Shown piece by piece: positions 21,452-32,616 of a DNA stretch of 64,000 nucleotides. The translations under genes were made by a program, and so were the position numbers. The number at the start of each line of letters is the position of its first letter. Within the stretch, counting starts at the first letter, position 1. The notes beneath the pieces were generated by a model. It was not told where the DNA came from, searched no databases, and worked only from the letters and a program-made list of their open reading frames with translations. Source of the stretch: Asterella californica (Eukaryota > Streptophyta > Marchantiopsida > Marchantiales > Aytoniaceae). The stretch is taken from the NCBI GenBank assembly GCA_036924285.1, contig JAYKYS010000008.1:23297001-23361000 (forward strand), written 5' to 3'.

Positions 21452-22845
21452 TGTCGGAGTGTGATCCGTCTACCTAGGAAAGCGCCGGGCTTCTGGCTGT
21501 GGATGTTTACTCAAGAGGTTGGCGTTCACGTTACAACAGGGGCTATAAACACTCACACAGGTGTGTAAGATCCTGTAATATGCTCAGAAAGTGAAATTCA
21601 GGTCTAACTAGCAGTAATAAGATCGGATGGTGAACTTCAACACTCACAGAGAAGAAAACTATGAAGGTTTAGACTTCTAAACTTCCCCTACATGTAAAAA
21701 AGATCCTACTGAACACACACACGAAGTTTCAGCCTGAGATCAAATTCCAGCACCGAGATGTGGACAAAAAAGTTCTGAGTAAGAAAATTACAGCAATTTC
21801 TGGTTCCCAGGTGGCTATTTCGACCTATAACAGAAGATTGGCTCTATCACTTCCAAAGATTCTTACAGGATTTGAAGTCTACAGGATGCTAAACATCCCT
21901 GTGAAGTTGGGACTCCTGATTGTACACTGAACTCCAGATCTCCTTCTCTGAAGTCGCTGCTCTAGATTAAGAGCTTTTCAGACCCCCTCTGCTTCAGCAG
22001 CCGCCCTAAATTACTCAGTCATTCAATCGATGCGAAACCTTTTGGGAAATCGTATCCTACTGGCAGAGAACAGAACCTCGAAGTTTTGAAGCAATTTCCT
22101 CAAATCTGCTGCAAGTGACACTGAAAACCCTAAATCCAACAAAAGTGATTCAGTTCTGGCACAATCCGAACTTCAATTGCTCATACCTTCGTCTTTATTG
22201 CCTCAAATCGATCGAGAATTTCACTGAAAGTGCTTGGCTCGACGAGCTCTACCTTCCTGTGCTCTCAGATTTCGAAGATCCTCACCAAATGCTCGAACTC
22301 TCCTTTAGACCTTTGTTTCTAAATTTAGAGTTTTACAAAAGACAAAAACATACCAATGGGAGTTCATAGCTCCACTTGGTTGTCCTTTAGTACCCTAATC
22401 CACGTGGTAACTTAACTTCACTCATAGGCTACCACGTTAGCTCCCCTAAAGTGTCAGCGTAAATCTTAAACTACCTAAAATGACACGCAGCCCTGAAAAT
22501 AAACTTAAACCAGCTAAAAGCGTGCATGGGCAACATGTTAGTACAACCCATGAGCTTAAACTCTATCAACGTGATTAATCTAAGTTATGTACATTGAACA
22601 TCATAAACAAGTAAGAAGTCACTTGCACAAGCGCACAAATGCTTGAACAAGATAACTAGCATATTATCAGCCTACTAGGACTCAAAATAGTGTTAACACC
22701 GTATGCAAAGATGTCAAACATATGTAATATGAGTAATATGAGCTAGAAGTAATATGAGCTAGAAGTAATATGAGCTAACTTCTAGAACTACTAAACTCAA
22801 GTGTCGGAGTAGAAATGTAACATGTAGCCGCCAAGTAGCGCGACA
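21452..22845 (-). repeat. B 5' LTR
   Basis: Same termini and length as the 3' LTR, with scattered single-base differences. It lies next to the PBS and gag start, so it is the 5' LTR of this minus-strand element. Confidence 0.92.
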
Positions 22846-23426
22846 ACATAACCGCCGCTCTCACCTTGTCTGACTCTTGAGCCTGTTGCGCCTCAAAGTA
22901 TAGGTCTAACTCAGTTAAGAAATCCTTAACTTTACGAGCCCGTCCTATACCTGAAAACGGGATCGGCAAATTCGTCTTACAAAGCTTTCTAGTAGACGAG
23001 GAACTCCCTTGGTCTGTCTCAAGTTCAGCGATACGTTTATCCCTGAAGACCATGCCTTCTTGCATGGTCTTCATCATCTTGATGAGTTCCGCATACAAGG
23101 CTCCTTGACTTCCCGCGTCTGCATCGTTGGGCACCGTTGGCAAGACTCCATCTTGCTGCACTGGTGCCGCAGCTAGTACTAGGCTTCCTTGACGTTGAGG
23201 CGAAGGTTGTCGGTTGTCGTCCCCTGACTGTACCTCGGGGCTAGCTCGAGTCGATCTGCTCCCATTAGCCGCTCCTCGTTTCTTGATCTTCCTCTTGAAA
23301 CTCTATCCGTCGTCTGCCATCGCTCCAAGTGTTCACCTAGAAACGCTGATCCGCTTCGTGTCTCGCGTCCCTCCTCAAGCGTCCAGCCTTCAGCCGCTAC
23401 CTCAAGTTCTCGCTCACCGAAGCGTC
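22846..23426 (-). pseudogene. Element G gag, first (N-terminal) segment
   Basis: Chromovirus-like Gag N terminus. Reading leftwards: LEVAAEGWTLEEGR and GERLMGADRL-like sequence, a TAG at 23179-23181, then AELIKMMKTMQEGMV, FRDKRIAELE, and the conserved block PIPFSGIGRARKVKDFLTEL with DLYFEAQQ, ending SDKVRAAVM at the insertion site of B. A Pro/Gly-rich region precedes the conserved block. The gag is cut by B, A1 and D; segments at 14104-14124 and 6322-6498 continue it. Confidence 0.8.
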
Positions 23427-23439
23427 GGCTCTGATACCA
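23427..23439 (-). other. G primer-binding site, initiator tRNA-Met type
   Basis: The minus strand reads TGGTATCAGAGCC, the classical plant retrotransposon primer site for initiator tRNA-Met. It lies 21 bases from the proposed LTR end at 23461. Confidence 0.85.
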
Positions 23440-23460
23440 CTTTTCGCGCACCTACCGCCT

Positions 23461-25530
23461 TGTTGCGTCAGCGGAAGCTCTTGCTCAGTAGATCGCGAAC
23501 TTTACACCACTAATCTGCAAACACAATCACAAGTTAGAGTCCATGCACCACTTATTTTATCTCAATTTGGTCCGGACCGGAGCCGGACCGTCTCCCTAAC
23601 CATCAAGCTCAACAGTTCCTAAGTCCAGACCTAGACCCGCCTAGGTCGGTCCCCAAACATGAGCAAGTCACAAGATCACTTGGGGCGGACTTCTCATAAA
23701 GTCCAGGGTCCTAAACGGTGCCTCCACCACACCTAGCGGTCCAACCGTCCGTGATGTCCGTCTGGGTCTAGGCTCTCGAACGGTGGTCTAACCCGCCGAC
23801 TCGTTCCCTAGTCTTGCTCGAGCCCTTACAATGTTCTTAAGTCCAGACGTCCAAGTCTGGACGATAACGTGCCTTGGAATCGGCCCAGTCATCACCTCAT
23901 GCCCCCAGAGTCCGTCCGCTGAAACCTGAGGCCGATGTCGTGATGTGAATCATTTCACATAGTGAATAATTCACCTCTCAGTTAGAAGTTAATCTCTCTA
24001 AGCCAAGTTAGGATCTCAGAGAAGTCGATTCTAAGGAATGATATATATTTTGAGTCTTAGTAGGTTGATTACCATGTTGATAGGGGTAAGCTCATGGGTT
24101 GTAATTATGTGTCGCGCATGCATGTTTCTTAGCGAGGTTAGGTTATCTTTCGGGATTACGTGTCGTTTTACATGTCTTCGCATGTAGTTTAGGGGTTACG
24201 CTAACACTTTAAGGGCTTGACGTGGTAACCTATGCATGAAATTAAGTCACCACGTGGTTTGGGACACAAAAGGACAGGGGAGTGAAGCTATGAACTCCCA
24301 TTGGTCCAATTTTGTCTTTGTGTACTGCTAAACTTAGTAGTAGGGGTCTTAAGAGGAGTTCGAGCATTTGGAGAGGGGACTTCGAAATCTGACAACAAAG
24401 GAGGATAGGATTCGTCGTGCCAAGCACCGTCAGCGAAATTTTTGATCAATTTGGAGCAATAAAGAAGGAGTTATGGCTGATTGAAGTTCGATTTGTGTCA
24501 GAATTGCAGCACTTCTGTTGATTTTGGGGTTTTCGGTGTCAATCGCAGTAGATTTGAGAAAAACGCTTCAAACCTTCGTGGTCACGTTCACTGTCAGTAG
24601 GGCTACGATTGTCCCCAAATTTTCATTTTGATTGAGTGACTGAGTAATTCGAGGCGACCGCTGAAGCAAAGGGGATCTGAAAAGCTCTCAATCTGGAACA
24701 ACAACTTCAGAGAGCGAGATCTGGAGTTCTGTGTACAATCAGGAGGCCCAACTTCACAGGAGTGTTCAGCAAGCTGTGTACTGCAAATCCTGTAAGAATC
24801 TTTGAAAATGATCGAGCCAATTCTGTGTTCTAGGTCGAAATAGCTGTCTGGGTACCAGAAATTATCATAATTTCTCTGCTCAGAATGTTTCTGCCCATAT
24901 CTCGACACTCTGATTTGATCTCAAGCTGAAACTTCGTGTGTATGGTCAGTAGGGCCTCATTTACATGTAGGAGGAGTTCTGAAGTCTGAACCATCGTATG
25001 TTTTTGATTCTGGACTGTTAAAGTTCGCTGTCTGACCTTATTACTGCTAGTCTAATCTGATTTTCGCTTCCTGAACATACTGGAGGGTCCATTCGACCTG
25101 AGTGAGTGTTTATAGTGTTCCCTTTTGATCTGAAGCCTACCTCTGTAGTAAGCAACCACAGCTTGAAGCCCAGCACTTCTCTGAGTAGACTGAACACAGC
25201 CTTCGCGATCATATCACAATCAGAAGGTTCCGCCCTTCCCAGGAAAACTATCAACTCGACACCGGGTGACTCGTCATGGCCCACCCAGGCACCGAGCCCC
25301 CCTCATATATACTTCTGGGGATCGGCGACCCCGTCCTCCTCTTTGGTCCTTGAAAGTTATATCACAACCCGATCTTGATTCGGTCATAACTTCCAGCTTG
25401 GAGGTCAGATCGAGGAATGTTATATATCACTGGAAAGCTCTCGACGAGACCTTTCCAATGATATCTCATTCGCCTCGAGATCTTACGTAGAGCTCCGTCC
25501 ACGACCTAAAACGTCCCTGGAACTCCAACA
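23461..25530 (-). mobile_element. Element G 5' LTR, interrupted by a solo LTR
   Basis: In plus reading it starts TGTTGCGTCA and ends ACTCCAACA, giving TGTTG...CAACA termini and a net length of about 744 bp without the nested solo LTR. It is GC-rich with many gtccg/cggac words. The PBS and gag lie to the left, so this is the 5' LTR of a minus-strand element. Boundaries rest on the terminal repeat and on PBS position, since the other LTR is outside the window. Confidence 0.62.
23936..25261. mobile_element. Solo D-type LTR nested in the G LTR
   Basis: In plus reading it starts TGTCGTGATG and ends TCAACTCGACA, and is the reverse complement of a D-like LTR (compare 3560-6321) over its whole 1326 bp. 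Flanks ccga and ccgg would be a 4-bp duplication with one change. There is no internal sequence, so it is a solo LTR. Confidence 0.82.
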
Positions 25531-26219
25531 CTTAGCTATTTTTTGGAAACCTGTGGTGCAGACCCAACTCGAACCTTGTGGATCGGACCAGCGTCCGAAC
25601 CATGGTCCGTTTACGTCTAATCCGTCCGTCCGTCTAATCCGCAACTGATGATATCTTACTCAGAGATTGAATTAACTGAAGACCTTGGCTTGTCCAATTA
25701 CATCAAAGATCTCATTAGACGTAGGCATGGTATACTTATCGAACTTCATCTGTCGATTGATAAGTCATCATATTGATGTTTCGTGTAATTACCATACATA
25801 TCTTTCTTGGTTGACATAACTGTGATAGACGCATACTCTCTATTGGATATCTCCATCCTCCATCAAGTCTTAAGTCTTACTCTAGATCAAGATTCTCTGA
25901 CGAAGTTACTAACACTGAAGTACCGATGAAGTCGGCGAGGAATGACTTCTTTGTACTTTGGCTGACGAATAATTTTGGCGGAACTGCAAAACCTTAACTG
26001 CGGCACATGTGCTTAAAGCCATCGCGATGTATAAGAGTAGCGAGTTAGGTCATTTGTCGTATTGCATTAACAATGTTAAGAAGGACGGAAAGATAGAAGT
26101 TTATCGGCGAAGACCGTTTAGAGGAAGAAGTACTCTTATTCGCATTTTGCTCCCTTCTCTGTACTTAACGCTTGTCCTTCAAGTTTTATCGCTACTTCAT
26201 TCTTCTTCGAATGAGCGAG
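25531..26219. other. Unassigned DNA, one ORF at 26009-26287 (+)
   Basis: No transposon family or gene recognised in the first 450 bp. A frame of 92 residues on the plus strand starts in the second part (MLKAIAMYKSSELGHLSY) and has a hydrophobic run IRILLPSLYLTLVLQVLSLL that could be a membrane segment. It overlaps the start of the next feature and may be an upstream part of the same decayed gene. Low confidence. Confidence 0.3.
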
Positions 26220-26824
26220 ATGCAGACATCCAAGCCACCACGACTTCGGACATTAGATGTGAACTACGTCGGTCTTCACCGATATGAGAAGGATATCAAA
26301 GACATAGGTTTGTCATTCTTTCTTCTACCCTAGTGGTCAATGGTATCGACGAAGTTGGTACAAGAGCTTCGTGTGTGCATGGAACATCCTTTGGATGAAC
26401 CTTGTGGAAGATCTAAGAATTGGACCGAAGATAATTGGTGCTTCGTCTTGAGAATCGACAAAGCAAGGAAGGAAAGAGATGACAGTACTTCGTCGTATGC
26501 ACCAATGGAGACGATACGAAGTTTTTCTCGAATGTTGCGAGAGTTATCGTAAGGAAGAAACAACTTTTGCATCAAAGACTTCCTCGATGCGAAGAAGCAA
26601 GAGGTAACGGACGCAATAATGACGATCTTCAGATCAAAGAGGACCACATACATGTCTAATTGACAAATCTACTTCTTTGAAGAACTCTTCGTCAAAAAAC
26701 AAGCGCACTGGGTGAAGGATTCTTTCAAAGACATGTGTAGAAGTTATGCACCAAAGACGACATGATCTACATCTATGTCTTTGTCTCAATTTTCTACATG
26801 AGAATGGGTTTGCTCACGATATCG
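26220..26824 (+). pseudogene. Unrecognised coiled-coil gene, 5' part, cut by element F
   Basis: The plus strand has a readable frame with few stops: MQTSKPPRLRTLDVNYVGL, a TAG near 26334, then LVQELRVCMEHPLDEPCGR, WTEDNWCFVLRIDKARKERDD, a stop near 26550, and FLDAKKQEVTDAIMTIF. No family is recognised. The DNA is unusually rich in cgaag and cttcg words. The same word bias and the same reading direction reappear at 51533, beyond element F. I infer that this is one gene split by the F insertion. It is decayed, with several stops. Confidence 0.5.
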
Positions 26825-26965
26825 TGTCGGATATTGCGTGAAGGATGCTCAGGAAAACGTGAGGTTCTTGGCTGTGGAGATGTTGTGTGCTGAACAAAGA
26901 CAAGACAGAGAAAAACAACCACGAAAACGAATGCTGCAATATATACCAACTCCAAATGTATGTAC
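26825..26965 (-). repeat. F 3' LTR, outer piece
   Basis: TGTCGGATATTGCGTGAAGG to atgtatgtac, matching 49517-49657 of the other LTR closely. It ends at the A3 insertion; the last four bases gtac are the target duplication repeated at 44804-44807. Confidence 0.88.
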
Positions 26966-27092
26966 TGTAAACCCTCTGCGGTCCTATCGATCAACTACCC
27001 CCCCCCCCCCCCGATTTCTCAACCTCCACGATCGTCATCCACGAATCTGCAACATGTCGGGCCTGTCTCTCACTCAGGGGTCACCTCTGATG
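26966..27092 (-). repeat. A3 3' LTR, outer 127 bp
   Basis: Starts TGTAAACCCTCTGCGG and ends ctctgatg, where A2 begins. The other part of this LTR resumes with gatggcttt at 36152. The shared gatg is the 4-bp target duplication of A2. Confidence 0.88.
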
Positions 27093-28007
27093 TGTAAACC
27101 CTCCGCGGTCCTAACGATCAACTACCCCCCGATCTCTCAACCTCCACGATCGTCATCCACGAATCTGCAACTGTCGGACCTGTCTCTCACTCAGGGGTCA
27201 CCTCTGATGGCTTTGATGGAAGCACACCATGAATCTTGAAGGGAAAAATGCTAAGTTCACTCTCATTCATACACCCACCAACTTATCAACTAAAAATCTC
27301 CATCAACTCATCCACTAAAATCCTCCATTCTAACGACGTCTCTCAAGTTCTCACATGCTAAAAATATCCCACACTCTCTATATTACTCAAGTTGTCATTA
27401 CGACAATGTGAAAACAAGGATGAGAAGCTCTTCTCTACTCCTCTATTTATACATTCTAGGTTTTTACTTTGGTACCCTCCGGTAACTCAGCCGTAACTAC
27501 TTTTACCGGGTTTTACTAAGATATTACTTAAGGTAAAAGCATTGATCACATGGGCTTTTTACCTTTTCAGATGGGCTTATTCCTTCAAAGTCAACAACTT
27601 CTAGAAGGATTCTGGAATATTCTCAAGGAATCTCGAATTTCCACCCCCCTCTACACTAGGACCCACTAAAAAGGAAACATGTGGAATCTCTTCTTGTTTT
27701 TAATGCCCACAAAGTCCACAACTTTAATCCAACCACTAATATCAAGTCAAAAAGGAGATAAGGGATACTTTCCACCTCCTTTCTACCTTTAGACAAGATG
27801 ACAAGATAGTAGTGCTCACTCTTTAGCAAATATCTGAATTCTGCCAAAAGTACAGCTAAGTTTAACCATAACTAACTTTTAGCTAGTCATGACTAACTTG
27901 ATATCTCCTAAAAGTACTTTGGCAGCAAATAAACATTCTCAACACTTAGTTAGAACTAAACACCTTACTAATAGATAAACTTCCTATGTGTAACATAGGT
28001 CGTTACA
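27093..28007 (-). repeat. A2 3' LTR
   Basis: TGTAAACCCTCCGCGG...GGTCGTTACA, 915 bp, followed inward by the polypurine tract (ttttacccccgga in plus reading). Confidence 0.93.
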
Positions 28008-28020
28008 TTTTACCCCCGGA

Positions 28021-30414
28021 CTAAATTTTTGCTCCGTCCTCGGAGTGAAGAGAGAACTTTCGTCGATGAAACAACTTCAACTTGTCATGATTTACTCGAT
28101 CAAATCTCCTTCCTCCCAGCTCTTGAAGGTCATATGTGAAGTTGCTCCACACCTTATCTACAACAAAAGGACCAAAATATCTCGGAAGAAACTTCTTCCT
28201 AGCTCTCTTGAATCTGATAGCATCATACAACATAACCCAATCTCCGACTTGAAAAGGTTTTACCTCCCTCTTGCCCAACCGTTTGTCGTAACTCTTCTTT
28301 TGATACGCCTGAGCTCGTTCCATCCGGATCATTGCTACCGCTCGGGTCTCTTCCAACTCCATGAGTTGCTCCCTTCTTGATCTGATCACGTCTTCTCCTC
28401 TCGACCTCTTCAACTTTCGTTGAATAGTTTGAAAAGTATCCAATTCAAATTGGATCGGCAACTTGGACTCCACTCCATAAACCAGTCGAAATGGGGAGTA
28501 CCCAGTAGAAGTCTTTGTTGTCGTTCGATACTCCCATAAGATGGCATGTAGCCTCTTATCCCAAGTATGTTTCGCAGTTTCAACACCAGCATCAGCAAAG
28601 TGACCTCCGCAAACAGTGCCATCGTGAAACTCGTGCATCAGCTTGAATGCCTCCTTCTGACCAACTGCTCTCCTTAGTAACCCATCTGCTCCCTGATGAA
28701 ACAGAATTCCCTCCACCATGGTGTAAGGTTTGCATCTCTTGATCAACGCGTTACGTTCTCGGGTATGCATACCTTCTGGAAAAGAGCCATCTGCAAGGAA
28801 ACTCCAGATTTCCTTGTACTCGTCCGGTATCTCCTCAATGCTTGTGATGGTCATCAGATGCTCGTCTGGAAATGAATCATCAAACGGTTCTTCTCCCTCA
28901 TCATCATAAGCCCTTGACAAAAGATCAGCATTCGCATGCTTCTTCCCTGGTCTATCTTCGATCACATAATCGTATTCTGTTAGAAGGATCTTCCAACGAG
29001 CAATACGACCTTCGGCATTAGGCTTATTAAAGATATACTTTAAAGCCTTGTGATCTGTGACTATGGAAAATTTCCCTCCTAGCAAGTAGTGTCGAAATTT
29101 CTTCAATCCAAAGATCACCGCTAATCCTTCTCGTTCAGTCACGGAGTAATTCTTCTCCGCTGGAACCATCTGCCTACTAGCATAAGCTATAGGATGATCA
29201 TGCCCATCTCCATCTAGCTGACTTAATGTACATCCGATTGCTACATTGGAGGCATCCGTATACAGAATAAATGCTTTACTCCACTCAGGTTTAGCAAGTA
29301 TAGGAGCTGTCACTAATGCCTTTTTCAGCTCCTCAAATGCTTCCTTTGCCTTCTGATCATGCACTATCAAGTCAAAATCAACTCCCTTCTTCATGTACAT
29401 AGTCAAAGCTATTGCTTTGTTTGAGAAGGAAAAGACAAACCTACGATAATATCCAACCATGCCAAGAAACTGCCTCAACTTTGTCAAGTTGATCGGAAAT
29501 GGAAGATCCACAATCTTCTTCACCTTCTCAGGATCTACCGCAATCCCATTCTTGGAAATGATGTGCCCTAACAGCAGACCTTCTTTGCAGCCAAAGATGC
29601 ACTTCTCTGGATTTAGAGAAGCGTTGGCTTGCTCCAACCGCTGCAAAACTTTGATCACATGATCAAAGTGGTCCTCCTTTCGTCCGTACACACAGAAATC
29701 GTCAATGAAATCCCGAACAAACTTCCCTATGAATGGTTCAAACACCTTGTTCATGAACCTTTGAAACGTGGCCGGAGCATTACACAATCCGAATGGCATC
29801 ACCCGAAATGCAAATGTTCCCCAAGGAGTAGTGAAAGTAGTCAACTGTTGGTACTCCTGTGCTATCTTGATCTGGTTATACCCACTATAACCATCACCAA
29901 AGCTGTACCACTCATGACCAGCAACTTCCTCCAAAATCTCATCTATAAATAGTAGAGGATAATAATCCTTCTTGGTAACTGCATTCAGCTTCTTATAATC
30001 TATGCACACTCGCAGCTTACCATTCTTCTTCTTGACAATCACAATGGGTGAAATCCATTCTGAGTTCTCCACCTCATAGATGAAACTCGCCTCCTTCAAC
30101 TTGTCTATCTCCTCCTTGACCATCATTGCTGTTGTAGGATTGACCCTTCTCTGCTTCTGTCGAAGTGGTCTTGCGTGCTCCTCCAATTCGATTCGATGAG
30201 TCTCGAGAGTCACCTCCTTCAAATCCTTGTAGCTGAAAGCAAACACATGGATATATTTTCGAAATATATCTAGGAATCTACTTTTCTCTTCTTGAGTGAC
30301 ATTGATACCAAACTTCAGGGTAGAGAGTCTTCTCACAATCTCTACCTCACTCAACTCTTCTTTGTCAGGATCTTTCTCCACTGCTGGTCGAGGCAACAAG
30401 TCAATAGCACTAAG
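28021..30414 (-). pseudogene. A2 pol: RT, RNase H and core-less integrase
   Basis: The frame is open from just after the TAG at 30415-30417 to the stop at 28021. RT has KKKNGKLRVCIDYKKLN, GYSGYNQI, PFGLCNAPATFQRFM and the catalytic FIDDFCVYG (F-x-D-D). RNase H has ILYTDASNVAIG, TEREGLAVIFG and IVTDHKALKY. Integrase keeps the first histidines (EFHDGTVCGGHF), then jumps from FAD to AGVETAKHTW: an in-frame loss of about 168 codons that removes the CC pair and all catalytic acidic residues. A 3-bp gat is shared at the junction. The C-terminal module RYFGPFVV remains. No chromodomain. Confidence 0.9.
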
Positions 30415-32403
30415 CTAATGTACTGATTCATCTCGACCAAATCCTTCATCCTCAGACGAGGATTCTTGGTCGTAAGAATCCCCAGTATCTATTTCTGAGA
30501 CACTCTGATCATCCTCCGTATCAGATTCCCAGTAGTCACTAGTGGGTCTATCAGAGTCAGAAGTCACAACTCCAACACCCGAGAGAGGAACTATCACTCT
30601 ATGATCTCTAGGCCCAATTCGTAAGTATCCTTTGTGCCACCTATCCGTGGTGCGCACAGCTCTCAACCAAGGCCTACCTAGGAGCAAATCATAACTAGAG
30701 TCCTTTAACACTTGAAAGGACATCAATGTTTGAACTCCCATCACAGACACGACCACCTTCTCTAACACGCCAAGAGGTCTTACCCGTTGCTTGTTAGCCA
30801 TCCCCACGACAATGCTAGCCGGGCGAGTTGGTTCCATCCCCAACTTCTTCATCAACCTCTCCGATATGGCGTTTACAGCCGACCCTCCATCCACCAATAC
30901 GTCAGAGACATAGTGGCCATTCAACCGGACTTCAATCTTTGAAGCCCTAGTGCATACCTCTGAAGCATGCACATCCACCACACCAACTCCCACAGACTTT
31001 GATGTCTTGCTCTTGGGTTTCTTCTTCTTGCTTCTCTTAGAACTCAGTCCTCCTCTGAGTTCCCTTCGTAAGCTGGGATTAAGTGCGATCAGTTGTCCAA
31101 CAGTGATGTTGGCTTTCTGAGCACCCACATCTTCAACCACATCATATCCCGCTTGGGAAGATGAAATGGTGAAATCCGCCATCCCCAGCTTCCTTCTTGG
31201 CTCCCTTGGTGTACTCGAAACATTACTCGAACGAGTACTTCTACTAGTTGATTCCTCCATGAAAACCGGTTCATCAGAAAATCTAGTTCTTTTCCTTTCT
31301 TGAGCTAAAAGCTCCACCGGTGCATGAGAAGAGTTTGAACTCTCTCCTTTCTCGTAGATGGGATCTCGCACGACATCGATAGTAGCCACCCCCTTGTCTC
31401 GTCCTTGTGATGGATTTCCTCCACCCACATTCATTCTGACAGCTTCGGCACCTCTTGCTCCGTTGTTAGGACAATTTCGCTGGAAATGAGAACCTCCACA
31501 CGTCCAACAAGTGATTCCTCCAAAGTTACCTTGGTTGCCTCCAAAGTTACCTTGATTTCCTCGGTTGGGATTGTTGTCGTAAGCTCTTTGACCTCCTCCT
31601 CCACCTTTGTTCCTCCATTCTCGTAACTGCACCACGTTTATCTTGAGATCCGCAAGAGTGTCGGTGATGCTCTTCAACTCGGCATGAAAATCAGAGGTGG
31701 CAGTAGACATCGTTGTTGGGACAAACGGTCTTGGCACCACCGTTGGAGTAGGAGCTGACGTTGAAGCAATCACCAATTGTGACGGTGCAGGTGCGATCGT
31801 TGTGGCTACACCAGGAATCGGAGTCGACACCAGAGCAGCATGATGAGGTTGGATGATATCTCCTTCATCCAAACTCTCTTCCATGTTTGTCGCAATCTTG
31901 ATGACCTCCGCTTTGGTTGCTGGCTTCTCGTACCTCACTTGGGTTCGAATTGAAGGCCTTAACCCTCCCACCAAGTTCTTGGTCAACACTGCTCCAATCC
32001 CCGCCATCGTTAGCTCCACATTGTCTCCACTCTTCCGTAGGACCGTCCGAAACCGTTGCTCCAACTTATCCACCCTTTCGGCATATTGCCGAACTTTCTC
32101 GTCGTCCCGTTGCTTCAAATGAGTAAGCTCCACCATGAGCTTCTCATAACTCTCTTCTGGAAGAAATTCTTCGATGAGTGCATTACTCAACGTCTCCCAT
32201 GTGTCCTCAACTGCACCAGGTGTCTTGCTCTTCACTCGGTCGTCATACCACGTAAGAGCAAAATCTTCTAAAAACTCTGGCAGTAACAACACCCATTCTT
32301 CCTTCCTTCTCACGTTGTTTCCGATGCAACCCCTTTTGAAATCTCGTACAAATGGTTCTACATCTTCATTGTCCTTCCCATGAAACACTGGTAACTTCCC
32401 CAT
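30415..32403 (-). CDS. A2 gag-protease polyprotein
   Basis: Starts at ATG (MGKLPVFHGKDNEDVEPFV), 662 residues. The Gag domain covers about residues 1-190. A Pro/Thr-rich linker, a Gly/Asn-rich segment (about 265-295) and the knuckle CWTCGGSHFQRNC (about 300-312) follow. The protease has VLVDGGSAVNAISERL near residue 515 and YDLLLGRPWLRAV near 580. An acidic tail ends at TAG. In A3 the corresponding codon is CAG and the frame runs straight into RT, so A2's stop is a C-to-T change and the native product is one Gag-Pro-Pol polyprotein. It would form particles and mature the polyprotein. Confidence 0.88.
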   Translation of the reverse strand: MGKLPVFHGKDNEDVEPFVRDFKRGCIGNNVRRKEEWVLLLPEFLEDFALTWYDDRVKSKTPGAVEDTWETLSNALIEEFLPEESYEKLMVELTHLKQRDDEKVRQYAERVDKLEQRFRTVLRKSGDNVELTMAGIGAVLTKNLVGGLRPSIRTQVRYEKPATKAEVIKIATNMEESLDEGDIIQPHHAALVSTPIPGVATTIAPAPSQLVIASTSAPTPTVVPRPFVPTTMSTATSDFHAELKSITDTLADLKINVVQLREWRNKGGGGGQRAYDNNPNRGNQGNFGGNQGNFGGITCWTCGGSHFQRNCPNNGARGAEAVRMNVGGGNPSQGRDKGVATIDVVRDPIYEKGESSNSSHAPVELLAQERKRTRFSDEPVFMEESTSRSTRSSNVSSTPREPRRKLGMADFTISSSQAGYDVVEDVGAQKANITVGQLIALNPSLRRELRGGLSSKRSKKKKPKSKTSKSVGVGVVDVHASEVCTRASKIEVRLNGHYVSDVLVDGGSAVNAISERLMKKLGMEPTRPASIVVGMANKQRVRPLGVLEKVVVSVMGVQTLMSFQVLKDSSYDLLLGRPWLRAVRTTDRWHKGYLRIGPRDHRVIVPLSGVGVVTSDSDRPTSDYWESDTEDDQSVSEIDTGDSYDQESSSEDEGFGRDESVH

Positions 32404-32616
32404 CTTGTAACTATTCTTTCTACCTTTCTAATTTTTGTGTAATAACTACTCGCTAAAAGAGTACGAACATCACCAATTCCATTCGCGAATAATCTACCAT
32501 AGGTAAAATGAAAGGAAATGGTTGTAACAACACCTCTTGTGCCATCTCTTCTCCCAAGGTAATCATGAGCCTGAGTCGCATCACCGCCTTCTCCACCATC
32601 CGAATGACGATCTCCA

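Larger units (their letters stand above)
14125..22845 (-). mobile_element. LTR retrotransposon B, complete but mutated
   Basis: An 8.7-kb minus-strand element with two LTRs of about 1395 bp differing by a low percentage of sites, a tRNA-Trp-type PBS, and gag, protease, RT, RNase H and integrase in Ty3/gypsy order. Flanks acgt (14121-14124) and acat (22846-22849) fit a 4-bp target duplication with one change. It interrupts the gag of element G. The coding region was one long gag-pol frame and now has at least three stops and three frameshifts. Confidence 0.92.

Noticed and set aside
27656..27847. Identical 63-residue frame also at 35002-35193 and 35800-35991
   Set aside because: It lies inside family-A LTRs; identity comes from LTR copies, not from selection on a protein.
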